Positions 10,824-20,736 are shown, counted from the first letter of the stretch. The stretch is 64,000 nucleotides of DNA from Labilibaculum sp. (GCA_016342745.1 JAEINT010000003.1:124001-188000), one strand, 5' to 3'. Notes: generated by a model from the letters alone, not told the origin. Numbers and translations are program-made.

Positions 10824-12701
10824 CTATCTGTAATGTGGTCTTTGTAAGTCATTTAAATATGACAAACGTTGTTTTACCAATTTGTTTTCTAAAACAGACT
10901 TTTGAATTTTATTCTCTTTAAGATCAAAAGAATACTTTTGTCGTCCACCTTGTAATAAAGTAACCGAGTTAAGAATTAACAATGCCTCGGCATTATCAGT
11001 AGATTCATAAAGTGCTTTACTAATTGCCTTTACAGGATTCTCTATTTTCGTTAACCCCAAGTATTCAGCAGCACGAACTCTATTGATTAGCTCAGGATCA
11101 TTCTTCGAAATATTTTTAGTTAATGCGATTAGCTTAGTATCCTTTTTATGAAATCCACTACAAACAATTAAAGCCCAGTATCTTTCCCATGGATCATTAG
11201 ACTTCAAGTACGATTTGATTTCACTTTCAACCGAATCAAAATCAGAAAGTGATAGGTTGGCGATGTGACGATAAGTACTAAGTTCCTTTTTGTGTGTTTG
11301 TCCAAAACTTGCAGGATCGCTAATTGCATTTTTAAGCAAGTAATGTTCTGGATAGAAAGATAGATCGGGCATGCTGTTTTCCCAATTTTCCAACTTTGCT
11401 CTTAGCTCCAATAATTTGTCTGAGTATTTTGAATCTGTAGCTAGATTATTTGTTTCAAATGGATCTTTTTCAATATCATATAAAGCCTCAGCTTGTTTTG
11501 GTTCAAAAAAGGCCGATTGTACAGTGTTTAATTTCTTAGCTTCGTATAACTCTCTCCATTCTTTATACGCCAACTGCTTGTACCTATAGTTGTTCATCAA
11601 GCCATCGAAATTGAATGGTTGGTAATTTCTGATGTATTTGAAATTCCCTTTTCTGACGGCTCTAACCATGTCATATTTTTCATCAAAACGATCCGCGTAA
11701 GAGTAGGTCTCATCTCTCGATTCCAAGTCTTCTTTGCTTACACCTTTACCAAGGAATGGTTTGCCATCCATATTCTTCGGCACTTCTATTCCTGCAAGGT
11801 TTAGTACAGTAGCTCCAAAATCAACAAAACTTACAAAGCCATTTGTTTTACTGCCTTTTTCTAGGTCAACAAGCTCTTTGTATTTTTCTGGAATATGTAC
11901 TACAAGTGGCACGTGCAAACCTGTTTCATACAAATATCCTTTACTTCCAGGTAAAACTCCACCGTGATCGCCATAATAGAAAATAAAGGTATTCTCTAAT
12001 AAGCCATCTTCCTTAAGTTTGCTTACAATATCGCCTACTTCTTGATCCATGTTTACGATTTCATCGCGATAGAGAGCATTTGAGTATTTGAATAGGTCGG
12101 TTTGAGGATGATTTGGCTGAACAAAGCATGAGTTCGGATCACACTTTGTCTTTTCTGTACGATACTGTTCTTCGGTAAAATGCAAGCGTCCTTCATGAGT
12201 TGTACCAATGTTTTGAACATGAAAAAATGGCTGACCATCTTTTCTATTTCTCCAACTGGCTTTCTTCGAAGAGTTATCCCAAACATTGTCTGCTTTAATG
12301 ATATTATAATCTTCTTTAGAATTGTTGGTTGTATAGTAACCTGCTTTTCGAAGATAGGCAGGAAACATTTCCATCGAATCCTGAAGGATAATGCATCCCA
12401 TTTTACGATGGTAATGCGAAGCCATTCTAGGACCATAACAGCTAGAAATAAGAGTTGATCGAGCGGCACTACAAACTGCAGCATTCGAAAATGCGCGATT
12501 GAATATTACACCGCTATTTGCTAGCTTTTCAATATTTGGAGTTTCAATTCCATTTTCGTCAAACAAGCTCATGTAATGTTTAGAGTTGTCTTCCGATACG
12601 ATCCACACAATATTAGGAGGAGTCGCTGTTTTGTTTGTGCTACACAAAGTCTGAATAGAGATCAATGCAAGAAGGGCAAGGCTTACAAAACGTAATTTCA
12701 T
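10824..12701 (-). CDS. S1 sulfatase with CSAAR motif and helical C-terminal extension
   Basis: A 625-residue S1 sulfatase. A signal peptide precedes about residue 21. The N-terminal metal site reads WIVSEDNSKHY, and the formylglycine motif is CSAAR at 77-81, an Ala at the usual Pro position but still compatible with C-x-A-x-R modification. The catalytic domain continues through YYGDHGGVLPGSKGYLYE and ends near 480. Residues about 490-610 are predicted helical and HEAT-like (RAAEYLGLTKIENP, STDNAEALLILNS), an uncommon addition. The closest general type is the N-sulfoglucosamine sulfohydrolase-like group, but in this locus an algal galactan sulfate is the more likely substrate. It is 114 bp upstream of the GH2 gene, with no terminator between them. 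Confidence 0.88.
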   Translation of the reverse strand: MKLRFVSLALLALISIQTLCSTNKTATPPNIVWIVSEDNSKHYMSLFDENGIETPNIEKLANSGVIFNRAFSNAAVCSAARSTLISSCYGPRMASHYHRKMGCIILQDSMEMFPAYLRKAGYYTTNNSKEDYNIIKADNVWDNSSKKASWRNRKDGQPFFHVQNIGTTHEGRLHFTEEQYRTEKTKCDPNSCFVQPNHPQTDLFKYSNALYRDEIVNMDQEVGDIVSKLKEDGLLENTFIFYYGDHGGVLPGSKGYLYETGLHVPLVVHIPEKYKELVDLEKGSKTNGFVSFVDFGATVLNLAGIEVPKNMDGKPFLGKGVSKEDLESRDETYSYADRFDEKYDMVRAVRKGNFKYIRNYQPFNFDGLMNNYRYKQLAYKEWRELYEAKKLNTVQSAFFEPKQAEALYDIEKDPFETNNLATDSKYSDKLLELRAKLENWENSMPDLSFYPEHYLLKNAISDPASFGQTHKKELSTYRHIANLSLSDFDSVESEIKSYLKSNDPWERYWALIVCSGFHKKDTKLIALTKNISKNDPELINRVRAAEYLGLTKIENPVKAISKALYESTDNAEALLILNSVTLLQGGRQKYSFDLKENKIQKSVLENKLVKQRLSYLNDLQRPHYR

Positions 12702-12714
12702 CTAATTGATTTTA

Positions 12715-14238
12715 CTAATTAAAATTTCCGGTTACTTCTTTATTTTTTCGAATCGTATTGTACTTTGTAAACATCGATTTAATACGATTTTGCTGTTTTT
12801 TAGAGTTGATCAGATTATTAACTTGTTTCTCTGTTGGATCCTTTTTAAGATTATACAAAGCGATTGGTTTTCTTTTTTGATCGGTTTTATCTTTTTTATC
12901 GACTTGTATAATTAGTTTCCAATCATTTTCAATTAAAATGACCTCTTTACCTGTGCCTCCTTGTAACATTAAAAAAGCATGGGAATCTGCATTTTTTTTA
13001 TTTTTAAGAATTGGCAGAAGATTGTAAGAATCCATTGCTTGATCTTTTGCAATTTCTTGTCCTGTTACGGAAGCAAGTGTTGCCATAATATCCAGACCCA
13101 AAATAGGTTCATTCGAAGTTTTGTTCCCTTTAAATTGTTCAGGCCAAACAGCAATAAATGGAACGCGGTGTCCACCTTCAAAAGCGGTATTTTTTCCGCC
13201 ACGATAAATATCGCTCGGACTATGACCAGAAGCCAAGGTTTGTTTATTGTTTAAGAGTCCGCCATTATCCGAAGTGAAAATAAAAATTGTGTTTTCGTAG
13301 ATTCCTTTCTCTTTTAAAGCCTCCACAAGCATTCCCATTTGTACATCAAGCTCCTTAATCATGTCCATATGTTTCGATGGAGTTGTTCCTGCAATTTTAA
13401 TTCCGTTTAACTCTTTCGATGGAGTGTGTGGTAAATGGACAGCCTGCGAGCAGTAATACATGAAAAAAGGCTTTTCTCTATTGGAATGATTGTTAATGTA
13501 ATCAACAGCCTTATTGGCTAAAAGTGGTCCCATGTTATGAGGATCCCAATTTGAATCACCTAAACCTTCCGATTTATCCAGTTTTACACCGATTTTAGTC
13601 ATGTTTTCTTGAGAAATATAGGTGATTTCTGAGCTGCTCTGTAAGGGCATCCATTTTTCATTCTCGTAAACAGCATAAGGAACATCTTGAATTCCTGCAG
13701 GGAAAGTTAGACTGTAATCAAATCCTTGCTGTTTTGGACCATTTCCGATTATTTTACTGATGTCTACATCTAATTCTGGCTTGTAGCGAGGACCTCTGTA
13801 AATTGTATTTTTATCATCTTTCTTAAGATAGTCTCCTCCCAAATGCCATTTACCTAAGAAAGCCGTGGAATATCCTGATTGCTTCATCAGTTTTCCTAAG
13901 GTCAACTGATCTGCTTTTATTGGTGATTCTTCGTAAGCTCCCCAAACTCCCCAAGGTTTAGGACTTCGATAACAACTATTGCCAGTCATAATCGCATATC
14001 GAGAAGGAGCACAAAGCGCTGCTGGCGAATGTGCATTTGTAAATACAACTCCTTCATTGGCTAGTTTATCAATATTTGGTGTTTCAAGAATGATATTGTT
14101 CGAGTGCATTCTTCGATAATGCGAGATGTCTCCAACACCTATATCATCAGCTAAAACAACAATTACGTTAGGGGGATTTATTGCAAACATACAAGTTGTA
14201 AATAATAGTAATCCTAAGGCCAGAGAATATTTTTTCAT
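12715..14238 (-). CDS. S1 family sulfatase
   Basis: A 507-residue S1 sulfatase. I place the start at the ATG at 14238, where a clean signal peptide begins (MKKYSLALGLLLF), rather than 20 codons upstream. The metal-binding segment VLADDIGVGD is at 28-37 and the formylglycine motif CAPSR at 76-80. FLGKWHLGGDY, FTSDNGG and GGKNTAFEGGHRVPF are the expected later motifs. It lies 111 bp downstream of the next sulfatase gene and 13 bp upstream of the CSAAR sulfatase, inside the six-gene leftward unit. Substrate not assignable by eye. Confidence 0.9.
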   Translation of the reverse strand: MKKYSLALGLLLFTTCMFAINPPNVIVVLADDIGVGDISHYRRMHSNNIILETPNIDKLANEGVVFTNAHSPAALCAPSRYAIMTGNSCYRSPKPWGVWGAYEESPIKADQLTLGKLMKQSGYSTAFLGKWHLGGDYLKKDDKNTIYRGPRYKPELDVDISKIIGNGPKQQGFDYSLTFPAGIQDVPYAVYENEKWMPLQSSSEITYISQENMTKIGVKLDKSEGLGDSNWDPHNMGPLLANKAVDYINNHSNREKPFFMYYCSQAVHLPHTPSKELNGIKIAGTTPSKHMDMIKELDVQMGMLVEALKEKGIYENTIFIFTSDNGGLLNNKQTLASGHSPSDIYRGGKNTAFEGGHRVPFIAVWPEQFKGNKTSNEPILGLDIMATLASVTGQEIAKDQAMDSYNLLPILKNKKNADSHAFLMLQGGTGKEVILIENDWKLIIQVDKKDKTDQKRKPIALYNLKKDPTEKQVNNLINSKKQQNRIKSMFTKYNTIRKNKEVTGNFN

Positions 14239-14349
14239 GTTATTATTTATTGATGAAAATTGCATTTTGTTTAAAAAATAATTCTTTCCAAGAAACAAAA
14301 GTGAAGAATATTCATTTGTTCCATGTTGAAAATATCATTAGAATTAGGA

Positions 14350-15753
14350 CTAATTGAATTTGCCTTCTCCTCTTGTTGCAGCATCAATATAGTTTTGACG
14401 CTTTTCCTCCTCTTTTGAAAGATTTTTGGCATGTGGATCTTGCCATAATGCAGGAACTGTTTCCTTGTTCCATTCTGCATATAATCCTTTTAATTCTTCC
14501 AGTTTTACAGGTAATTTCGAGCTTAAATTTGTATGCTCATAAGGATCATTTTTAATGTCAAACAAAAAGAATTCTTTTTTGTATCCTGACATTACCATTT
14601 TGTATTTGCCTTTGCGCACTGCATAACCCGCACCATCAGAATACCGCCAGAATAGTACCTTATGAGGTGCTTTTTTGTTTTCCCCTTTGATATAAGGTAA
14701 AAGATCTACGCCATCTAATTTTTCAGGATTTGGATGTTTTACTCCAGTTGCCTTTAGGATTGTTGGATAAATATCTAAGGCTGAAATTATTTCGGTGTAT
14801 TTCTTATATGACTTAATTTTACTAGGCCATGAAACAAGGAATGGAACATGAATTCCACCTTCGAATAACATTCCTTTGTGTCCACGATATGGTGAATTAC
14901 TAGCACCGTGTAAATGACCACCATTATCGCTATAAAAGAAGATTAATGTATTATTGAACTCACCAGTTTCTTTTAATTTTTGAATTACTTTTCCAATTCC
15001 AGCATCCATTCCAACAACCATAGCTGCATAACCAGCACGCTTACCATCTTCAATATGTTTAACCTTCTCAGTATATTCCTTGGTTGCTTGAATAGGAGCA
15101 TGAGGTGCGTTGTAAGCCAAATACATAAAGAAAGGTTTGTCTTCTTTATTGTATTCTTCAATATATTCTACTGCAGCATTGGTAAAATCATCCGTTAGGT
15201 ACGTCAATTCCGATCGAGGAACAATTTTACCGTTACGAAGAACTCCTGCTGTCGCTGGTTTTTTTCCTGTATCTCCCCAATAGCTCATTCCACCACCCCA
15301 GAATCCAAACCAATCGTCGAAGCCTCTTTTATTTGGCCAGAACTGCGTGGAGTCACCAAGATGCCACTTTCCAATAGCGCAAGTTCGGTAATCATTTTTT
15401 TGCAATAGCTCTGATAACATTAGCTCATTCAACGGAAGGCCATCATCTGCTTTAGCATCGGTGTAAGGCAAATTGTTTTCGTGCCCGAATCTTTGTTGGT
15501 AACGCCCTGTTAGCAATCCAGCTCTGCTTGGGCTACAGTATGGATGAGAAGCGTATCCTTGAGAAAAAACGACGCCGCTATTTGCTAGTTGATCTAAGTT
15601 CGGAGTTGGAATATCTGTACAACCATTAAATCCAACATCGCCAAATCCTTGATCATCGGAAAGTATTATTATCACGTTAGGTTTATCTTTTTTTTGAGTG
15701 AATCCACTTAAAAAAAGAAGGGATAATAGAATGGCAATTGTTATTTTTTTCAT
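14350..15753 (-). CDS. S1 family sulfatase, first gene of the leftward operon
   Basis: A compact 467-residue arylsulfatase-like S1 enzyme. A signal peptide covers about 1-20. The metal site reads IILSDDQGFGDVG at 29-41, and the formylglycine motif CSPSR is at 73-77. GKWHLGDS, YSDNGGHLHGA and GHKGMLFEGGIHVPF complete the fold. It lacks the C-terminal extensions of its neighbours. It is the promoter-proximal gene of the unit 15753-4019, 64 bp downstream of a perfect TAnnTTTG -7 box. Confidence 0.91.
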   Translation of the reverse strand: MKKITIAILLSLLFLSGFTQKKDKPNVIIILSDDQGFGDVGFNGCTDIPTPNLDQLANSGVVFSQGYASHPYCSPSRAGLLTGRYQQRFGHENNLPYTDAKADDGLPLNELMLSELLQKNDYRTCAIGKWHLGDSTQFWPNKRGFDDWFGFWGGGMSYWGDTGKKPATAGVLRNGKIVPRSELTYLTDDFTNAAVEYIEEYNKEDKPFFMYLAYNAPHAPIQATKEYTEKVKHIEDGKRAGYAAMVVGMDAGIGKVIQKLKETGEFNNTLIFFYSDNGGHLHGASNSPYRGHKGMLFEGGIHVPFLVSWPSKIKSYKKYTEIISALDIYPTILKATGVKHPNPEKLDGVDLLPYIKGENKKAPHKVLFWRYSDGAGYAVRKGKYKMVMSGYKKEFFLFDIKNDPYEHTNLSSKLPVKLEELKGLYAEWNKETVPALWQDPHAKNLSKEEEKRQNYIDAATRGEGKFN

Positions 15754-15816
15754 GTCAATACTGATTTAGTTTGTGTTCAGAGGCTTACTATATACACTGA
15801 GTATATTTGCCTAATA

Positions 15817-15873
15817 CAAAAATACAATTTCAGAGGCGGTCAATTGGAGGTATATTAGTTGAATATAGGGGGG
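15817..15873 (-). promoter_or_regulatory. C-tract operator with perfect -7 box, six-gene leftward operon
   Basis: Read on the minus strand: C6 at 15873-15868 followed by TATATTC; second half ACCTCC with its C residues at 15850-15846; -7 box TATTTTTG at 15824-15817, a perfect TAnnTTTG, 49 bp from the C run. The start codon of the first sulfatase is 64 bp further. This is the best single example of the layout. Confidence 0.65.
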
Positions 15874-16090
15874 CTGTATGCAAGTTTTAAATTGAGTTGG
15901 CATATTATTATCCATTCCCAAATAAATAGGATACGTTAGGTTTGGGTGGCTTGGTTAGATCTCTTGTAGTCAGTAGTTTGTGATGAGGTTTTGTTAGTGC
16001 TGTCAGTATCTTGATTTCAATCTAAAAAAGTTTTTGTCTAGTTTATATTAAGTGTTTTGTCTATCATTTTCTTAGTATAATTCTATTTCA

Positions 16091-16145
16091 CCCCTTTATG
16101 TAGAATAATTTCTCACTAATTTCTTCTATTAGTATGTTACTTTTA
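16091..16145 (+). promoter_or_regulatory. Candidate C-tract operator and -7 box, rightward sulfatase-GH43-GH29 operon
   Basis: TTTCACCCCTTTATG has its C run at 16091-16094. TTTCTCACTAAT repeats the TCAC core exactly 25 bp on (16088 against 16113). The -7-like box TACTTTTA is at 16138-16145, 47 bp from the C run. The start codon is 120 bp beyond the box. Confidence 0.5.
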
Positions 16146-16265
16146 ATGATTCGTAAACGAGTAGAGAAAGATCGCAATTATAATCGATAGAAATAGGATT
16201 TGCTGATGTGATTTAATGAATGAAAAAAGATCTCCTTTGCTTTTGCAGAAAATAAAAAAAGAATA

Positions 16266-17852
16266 ATGAAAACAATTATGATTGGCATCTTAGTGGCCAC
16301 ATTGGGCTTGATATCGGCTAGCTGTTCTCAAATAGATGAGAAGCAAAAGCCAAATATTATCTACATCATGTCGGATGATCACACCTCGCAGGCAATTGGA
16401 GCTTATGGTGGTCGTTTGGCAAAATTAAATCCAACTCCAAATTTGGATCATTTAGCTGATGATGGAATTGTTTTTACCAATGCATTTTGCACGAACTCTA
16501 TTTGTACTCCAAGTCGAGCATGCATTATTACAGGGCAATATTCTCAAACTAATGGTGTACTGGATTTAGATGGTGAATTAGCCGCTGATAAACAATATTT
16601 GCCAAAGGAGATGAGTAAATTAGGCTATTCTACAGCAATGATTGGGAAGTGGCATCTTCATGGTGAACCAACGGCATTTGATTATTATAAAGTCTTACCT
16701 GGTCAAGGAAAGTATTTTAACACTAAATTCCGTGAGAAAGGAAAAGGGGAATGGCCAAATAATATCGTGCAATACAAAGGGCATTCTACCGATATTATAA
16801 CGGATCAGTCAATAGAATACCTAAAAAATAGAGACAAGACGAAGCCTTTTTTCTTGATGCATCATTACAAAGCACCACATGATATGTTTGAGTATGCTCC
16901 AAGATATAAGGAGTATTTGGCAAATACAAAGATACCAGAACCCGAAAGTCTTTATCATCAGCCTAATTGGGGATCGGAAGGAACCAAAGGGAAGAATGAT
17001 AGTTTAATCAACTATATCGGGACATCTGTTTCGAAAAGGAATATGCATAGAAACTACGTTCAACACTACCAAAAGGATAGTATTTCTGGTGATGAAGCAA
17101 CAAGTATGGCCTATCAAACTTATTTAAAAGATTATCTGCGTTGTGTAAAAGGTGTTGATGATAATCTTGGGAGGTTATTTGATTATCTGAAGAAGGAAGG
17201 ATTGTGGGAAAATACGGTTATTATTTACACGGGAGATCAAGGAATGATGCTGGGAGAACATGATTTGCAAGATAAAAGATGGATGTATGACGAAAGTATG
17301 AGAATGCCTTTCATTGTGCATTACCCAAAAGGAATTAAGCCTAAAATGAAAAGCGACTTGCTTATAAATAACACGGATTATGCTCCAACAATGATCGAGT
17401 TGGCAGGAGGGAAAAAACCTGATTATATGCAAGGTGAGAGTTTTATAAACACTCTTCAAGGAAAAGGTGAAGATAGTTGGAGAGAGGCGACCTATTATCG
17501 TTATTGGATGCACATCATTCATCACTACGTACCGGCTCATTTTGGCCTTAGAACTAAAGATTACAAGTTGATTTTTTACTATGGGAAAATGTATCGCGAT
17601 ACCTCTGAGTTTAAGGATTTTTATTGGTCTTCTCAGTATGAGGGAATTGATAGAGAAACGCCTGCTAGTTGGGAATTTTACGATTTGAGAACAGATCCTC
17701 AAGAATTAAATAACAGATACAATGATCCTGAGTACAAGGAGATCATTTCCAAATTGAAGCTTGATTTGAAAATTCAAAGAGAGGAATTAAATGAAACAGA
17801 TAAGAATTTTCCAGAAATCAATGCAATAATTGATGCAAACTGGGACAAATAA
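16266..17852 (+). CDS. S1 family sulfatase, lipoprotein
   Basis: A 528-residue sulfatase with lipobox SASC (Cys20). The metal-binding segment IMSDDHTSQAIGAYGG is at 34-49; the DDH-type N-terminus and overall length resemble iduronate-2-sulfatase/choline-sulfatase-like S1 members. The formylglycine motif CTPSR is at 80-84. GKWHLHGEP, GDQGMMLGEHDLQDKRWMYDE and PFIVHYP are typical of that branch. First gene of the operon 16266-20736 and 26 bp upstream of a GH43 gene. Its branch differs from that of the neighbouring leftward sulfatases, so it probably removes sulfate at a different position. Confidence 0.9.
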   Translation: MKTIMIGILVATLGLISASCSQIDEKQKPNIIYIMSDDHTSQAIGAYGGRLAKLNPTPNLDHLADDGIVFTNAFCTNSICTPSRACIITGQYSQTNGVLDLDGELAADKQYLPKEMSKLGYSTAMIGKWHLHGEPTAFDYYKVLPGQGKYFNTKFREKGKGEWPNNIVQYKGHSTDIITDQSIEYLKNRDKTKPFFLMHHYKAPHDMFEYAPRYKEYLANTKIPEPESLYHQPNWGSEGTKGKNDSLINYIGTSVSKRNMHRNYVQHYQKDSISGDEATSMAYQTYLKDYLRCVKGVDDNLGRLFDYLKKEGLWENTVIIYTGDQGMMLGEHDLQDKRWMYDESMRMPFIVHYPKGIKPKMKSDLLINNTDYAPTMIELAGGKKPDYMQGESFINTLQGKGEDSWREATYYRYWMHIIHHYVPAHFGLRTKDYKLIFYYGKMYRDTSEFKDFYWSSQYEGIDRETPASWEFYDLRTDPQELNNRYNDPEYKEIISKLKLDLKIQREELNETDKNFPEINAIIDANWDK

Positions 17853-17878
17853 TTTACTACACCAGCATAAAATTAAAC

Positions 17879-19222
17879 ATGAAGAAATTAGGACTAAGCT
17901 TGTTAATGATTATACTTTTTGCAGCAAATTTTGCCATTGCAGATAATCCTTTGGTAAGACATATGTATACTGCAGATCCTACTGCAAGGGTAATGAATGG
18001 GAAGGTATTTGTATTTCCGTCAACAGATATTAAGTGCGAAGAAGGTAAAGGGAATAATGGATTTTGTATGCCAATTTATCATGTGTTCTCATCTGAAAAT
18101 CTTTTTGATTGGACTGACCACGGAGTGATCATTGATCAGGCTGATGTAAAATGGGGTGTTTTTGATGGATTTGGAATGTGGGCTCCTGACTGCATTGAAA
18201 AGGAAGGTAAATATTATTACTATTTCCCAGATATGCCAAAGGATACGACTGCATTTAGAAGAATTGGAGTAGCTGTTGCGGACAATCCAGAAGGTCCATA
18301 TACACTAGAGGATGATTACATGAAAGGTTTAGATGGCATCGATCCAAATGTGTTTATTGATACTGATGGTCAGGCATACCTATATTGGGGTGGTGGCGAA
18401 AAATTGTATGGTGCAAAATTGAAAGCTAATATGAAAGAATTGGCTTCAGAACCTGTTGTTATTAACGATTTACCTTCAAGGTATAAAGAAGGATCTTTTG
18501 TTTTCGAAAGAAATGGAATTTACTATTTCACTTTTCCACATTCTCCTCACGGAACGGAAGAATTGGCGTATGCAACAGGAGATAATCCTCTTGGACCATT
18601 TGAGTATCAAGGATTCTTTATGAAACGATGGACTAATGGATGTTGGACAAATCATCATTCAATAGTTGAATACAAAGGTCAATGGATGGTATTCTATCAC
18701 CATAAAGACATTAGTGATAATGAGCATTTACGCTCGATGTGTGCTGATAATTTGAATTTTAATGAAGATGGTAGCATTCAAGAAGTAATTCCAACTTTAC
18801 GTGGTATTGGAGTTTGTCCAGCAACTAATGAAATTCAGATTGATAGATATAGCAGAATTGGTGAAAAAGAGATTCAAGTGAACAGAATTGGAAGTGGACT
18901 TCCTGCTAATTGGCAGTTGGATTACATTACTAATGATTCATGGGTTGCTTACGATCGTGTAAATTTTGAAGATGGAAACTTAACTGAAGTTGAGATAAAT
19001 TGTGCTTCGGCAGCAAAAGGTGGAAGCGTTGAAGTTCGAATTGGAGGCGCTACAGGTAAACTATTGGCAGTTGTCAAAATTACAAATACTGGTGGGTGGA
19101 ATCAATGGAAGACATTCAATGTAAAATTAGACAAAAAGGTTTCTGGTATTCAAAATTTGGTATGTGTTTTTAAGGGCGAAGAGGGAAACTTGTTTAATGT
19201 TGATTGGATAAAATTTAAATAA
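17879..19222 (+). CDS. GH43 glycosidase with C-terminal CBM6
   Basis: A secreted 447-residue protein with a signal peptide (1-21), a five-bladed GH43 propeller (about 22-315) and a CBM6-type lectin domain (about 325-447, motif TGGWNQWKTFNV). Catalytic candidates are the base Asp33 (TADPTAR), the pKa modulator Asp155 (GIDPNVF) and the acid Glu204 (YKEGSF). GH43 members are arabinofuranosidases, xylosidases or galactosidases. In this locus an exo-galactosidase or a pentosidase acting on red-algal xylan are both possible. A clear paralogue of the same domain order lies on the opposite strand at 25863. It lies between a sulfatase (26 bp upstream) and GH29 (23 bp downstream), so is co-transcribed. 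Confidence 0.85.
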   Translation: MKKLGLSLLMIILFAANFAIADNPLVRHMYTADPTARVMNGKVFVFPSTDIKCEEGKGNNGFCMPIYHVFSSENLFDWTDHGVIIDQADVKWGVFDGFGMWAPDCIEKEGKYYYYFPDMPKDTTAFRRIGVAVADNPEGPYTLEDDYMKGLDGIDPNVFIDTDGQAYLYWGGGEKLYGAKLKANMKELASEPVVINDLPSRYKEGSFVFERNGIYYFTFPHSPHGTEELAYATGDNPLGPFEYQGFFMKRWTNGCWTNHHSIVEYKGQWMVFYHHKDISDNEHLRSMCADNLNFNEDGSIQEVIPTLRGIGVCPATNEIQIDRYSRIGEKEIQVNRIGSGLPANWQLDYITNDSWVAYDRVNFEDGNLTEVEINCASAAKGGSVEVRIGGATGKLLAVVKITNTGGWNQWKTFNVKLDKKVSGIQNLVCVFKGEEGNLFNVDWIKFK

Positions 19223-19245
19223 TAATTATTAATCGAATAATAATC

Positions 19246-20736
19246 ATGAACAAATTAATTTTACTTGCATTTAGCTTGGCTTTATTTTCTTGCAGTTCTA
19301 AACCAAAGCAGGAAAAAATCGTGAAGATCGATTATCAGCCTGAATGGGAATCTTTAAAGCAAAAAGAAGTGCCAGAATGGTATCAGGATACAAAATTCGG
19401 CATCTACTTTCATTGGGGACCATATTCTGTTCCTGCTCATGAAACAGAATGGTATGCCATTCACATGTACACAAAAGGACATCCAATTCGAAAACATCAC
19501 GAAGAAACTTATGGACCACTAGATGAATTTGGTTATAAGGATTTTATCCCAATGTTTACTGCAGATAAATTTGATGCTGATGAATGGGCTGAATTGTTCA
19601 AGAAATCGGGAGCACAATTTGCTGGTCCAGTAGCAGAACATGCAGATGGTTTTGCAATGTGGGATAGTGAACTAACAAAATGGGATGCAATGGATATGGG
19701 GCCAAAACGAGATGTTGTTGGTGAAATGGCCAAGGCAGTTCGCAAGCAAGGTATGAAGTTTATTGCCACTTATCACCGTCATTGGTTATATGCATGGTAC
19801 CCAACTTGGGATAAAGAGACAGATGCTTCTAATCCTGAATATGCAGGATTATATGGTCCATATGTTCCAGAAGGTTCATTCGTAATGGCTACTGGAGATT
19901 ATCCTAATCCTCCAGAAGATGCTTTTCATCAGGAGTGGCTTGATAGACTGAATGAATTGATGGATAAATATCAACCAGATATTATTTGGTTTGATAACAA
20001 AATGGATATTATTAAAGAAGAGTATCGTAAGCAATTTTTGGCAAATTATTATAATAAAGGACAGGAGTGGGGAAAAGAGGTAGTTTGCACCTACAAATTT
20101 GAAGATATGGTTGTTGGTTCGGCTGTACTGGATTTGGAAAGATCACGAATGAGTGAGAAGAAGGATTTTACATGGCTTACGGATGATTCTATTGATTGGA
20201 AAGCATGGTGCGATATCAGCGATCCAAAGTATAAGTCGACAAATCGTTTGATTGATTTCCTTGTTGATGTAGTTAGTAAAAATGGAGCTGTATTGTTGAA
20301 CATTACACCAAGAGCTAATGGTGAAATTCCAGAAGCAGTAAAAACTCGTTTATTGGAAATGGGAGATTGGTTCAATGTGAATAAAGAGGCAATTTATGGC
20401 ACTCGTACCTGGAAAGCTTATGGTGAAGGTCCACAAGAAATTGTAGAAGGACATTTAAGTGAAGACAAGAATGCAGACGCAGTTGCAGAGGATATTCGAT
20501 TCACAACAAAAGGTGGTAATTTGTATGCGATTGCATTGGATTGGCCTAAAGAAAAGATGGTAATCAGATCTTTTTCAAAGAAAGAAGGATTATTGACTAA
20601 TGAAATTGATAAAGTAAGTATGTTAGGTTCTAAGGAAAAATTGAATTGGAGAATGACAGAAGCTGGTTTAGAAGTTGAAATGCCAACAGAAAAACCATGT
20701 GAACATGCTTTTACTTTGAAGATAGAATTGAAATAG
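19246..20736 (+). CDS. GH29 alpha-L-fucosidase-fold enzyme, probable exo-alpha-L-galactosidase
   Basis: A GH29 lipoprotein (496 residues, lipobox LFSC, Cys16). The family start WYQDTKFGIYFHWGPYSVPA is at 45-64, and the nucleophile is Asp250 in DIIWFDNKM. An Ig-like C-terminal domain covers about 400-496. GH29 enzymes hydrolyse alpha-L-fucosides; L-galactose is 6-hydroxy-L-fucose, and GH29 members from porphyran loci have been reported as exo-alpha-L-galactosidases. With an L-galactose catabolic operon 20 kb away and no L-fuconate dehydratase in the window, alpha-L-galactosidase is my preferred call. The gene is followed by a strong terminator before the next GH2. Confidence 0.86.
   Translation: MNKLILLAFSLALFSCSSKPKQEKIVKIDYQPEWESLKQKEVPEWYQDTKFGIYFHWGPYSVPAHETEWYAIHMYTKGHPIRKHHEETYGPLDEFGYKDFIPMFTADKFDADEWAELFKKSGAQFAGPVAEHADGFAMWDSELTKWDAMDMGPKRDVVGEMAKAVRKQGMKFIATYHRHWLYAWYPTWDKETDASNPEYAGLYGPYVPEGSFVMATGDYPNPPEDAFHQEWLDRLNELMDKYQPDIIWFDNKMDIIKEEYRKQFLANYYNKGQEWGKEVVCTYKFEDMVVGSAVLDLERSRMSEKKDFTWLTDDSIDWKAWCDISDPKYKSTNRLIDFLVDVVSKNGAVLLNITPRANGEIPEAVKTRLLEMGDWFNVNKEAIYGTRTWKAYGEGPQEIVEGHLSEDKNADAVAEDIRFTTKGGNLYAIALDWPKEKMVIRSFSKKEGLLTNEIDKVSMLGSKEKLNWRMTEAGLEVEMPTEKPCEHAFTLKIELK

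Larger units (their letters stand above)
15754..16265. other. Divergent intergenic region between two sulfatase operons
   Basis: 512 bp without a credible gene. It contains two back-to-back copies of the C-tract promoter layout, one for each operon (leftward 15873-15817, rightward 16091-16145), about 220 bp apart. The central 200 bp are AT-rich with no hairpin terminator, so each copy probably serves only its own operon. Confidence 0.6.

Noticed and set aside
12053-12484. Frames of 92-143 codons on both strands within the CSAAR sulfatase gene
   Set aside because: They overlap a clear sulfatase in other frames and have no signal, domain or ribosome-site support.
17175-17702. A 175-codon antisense frame within the sulfatase at 16266
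   Set aside because: It is antisense to conserved sulfatase motifs and its translation shows no recognisable domain; a shadow of the coding strand.
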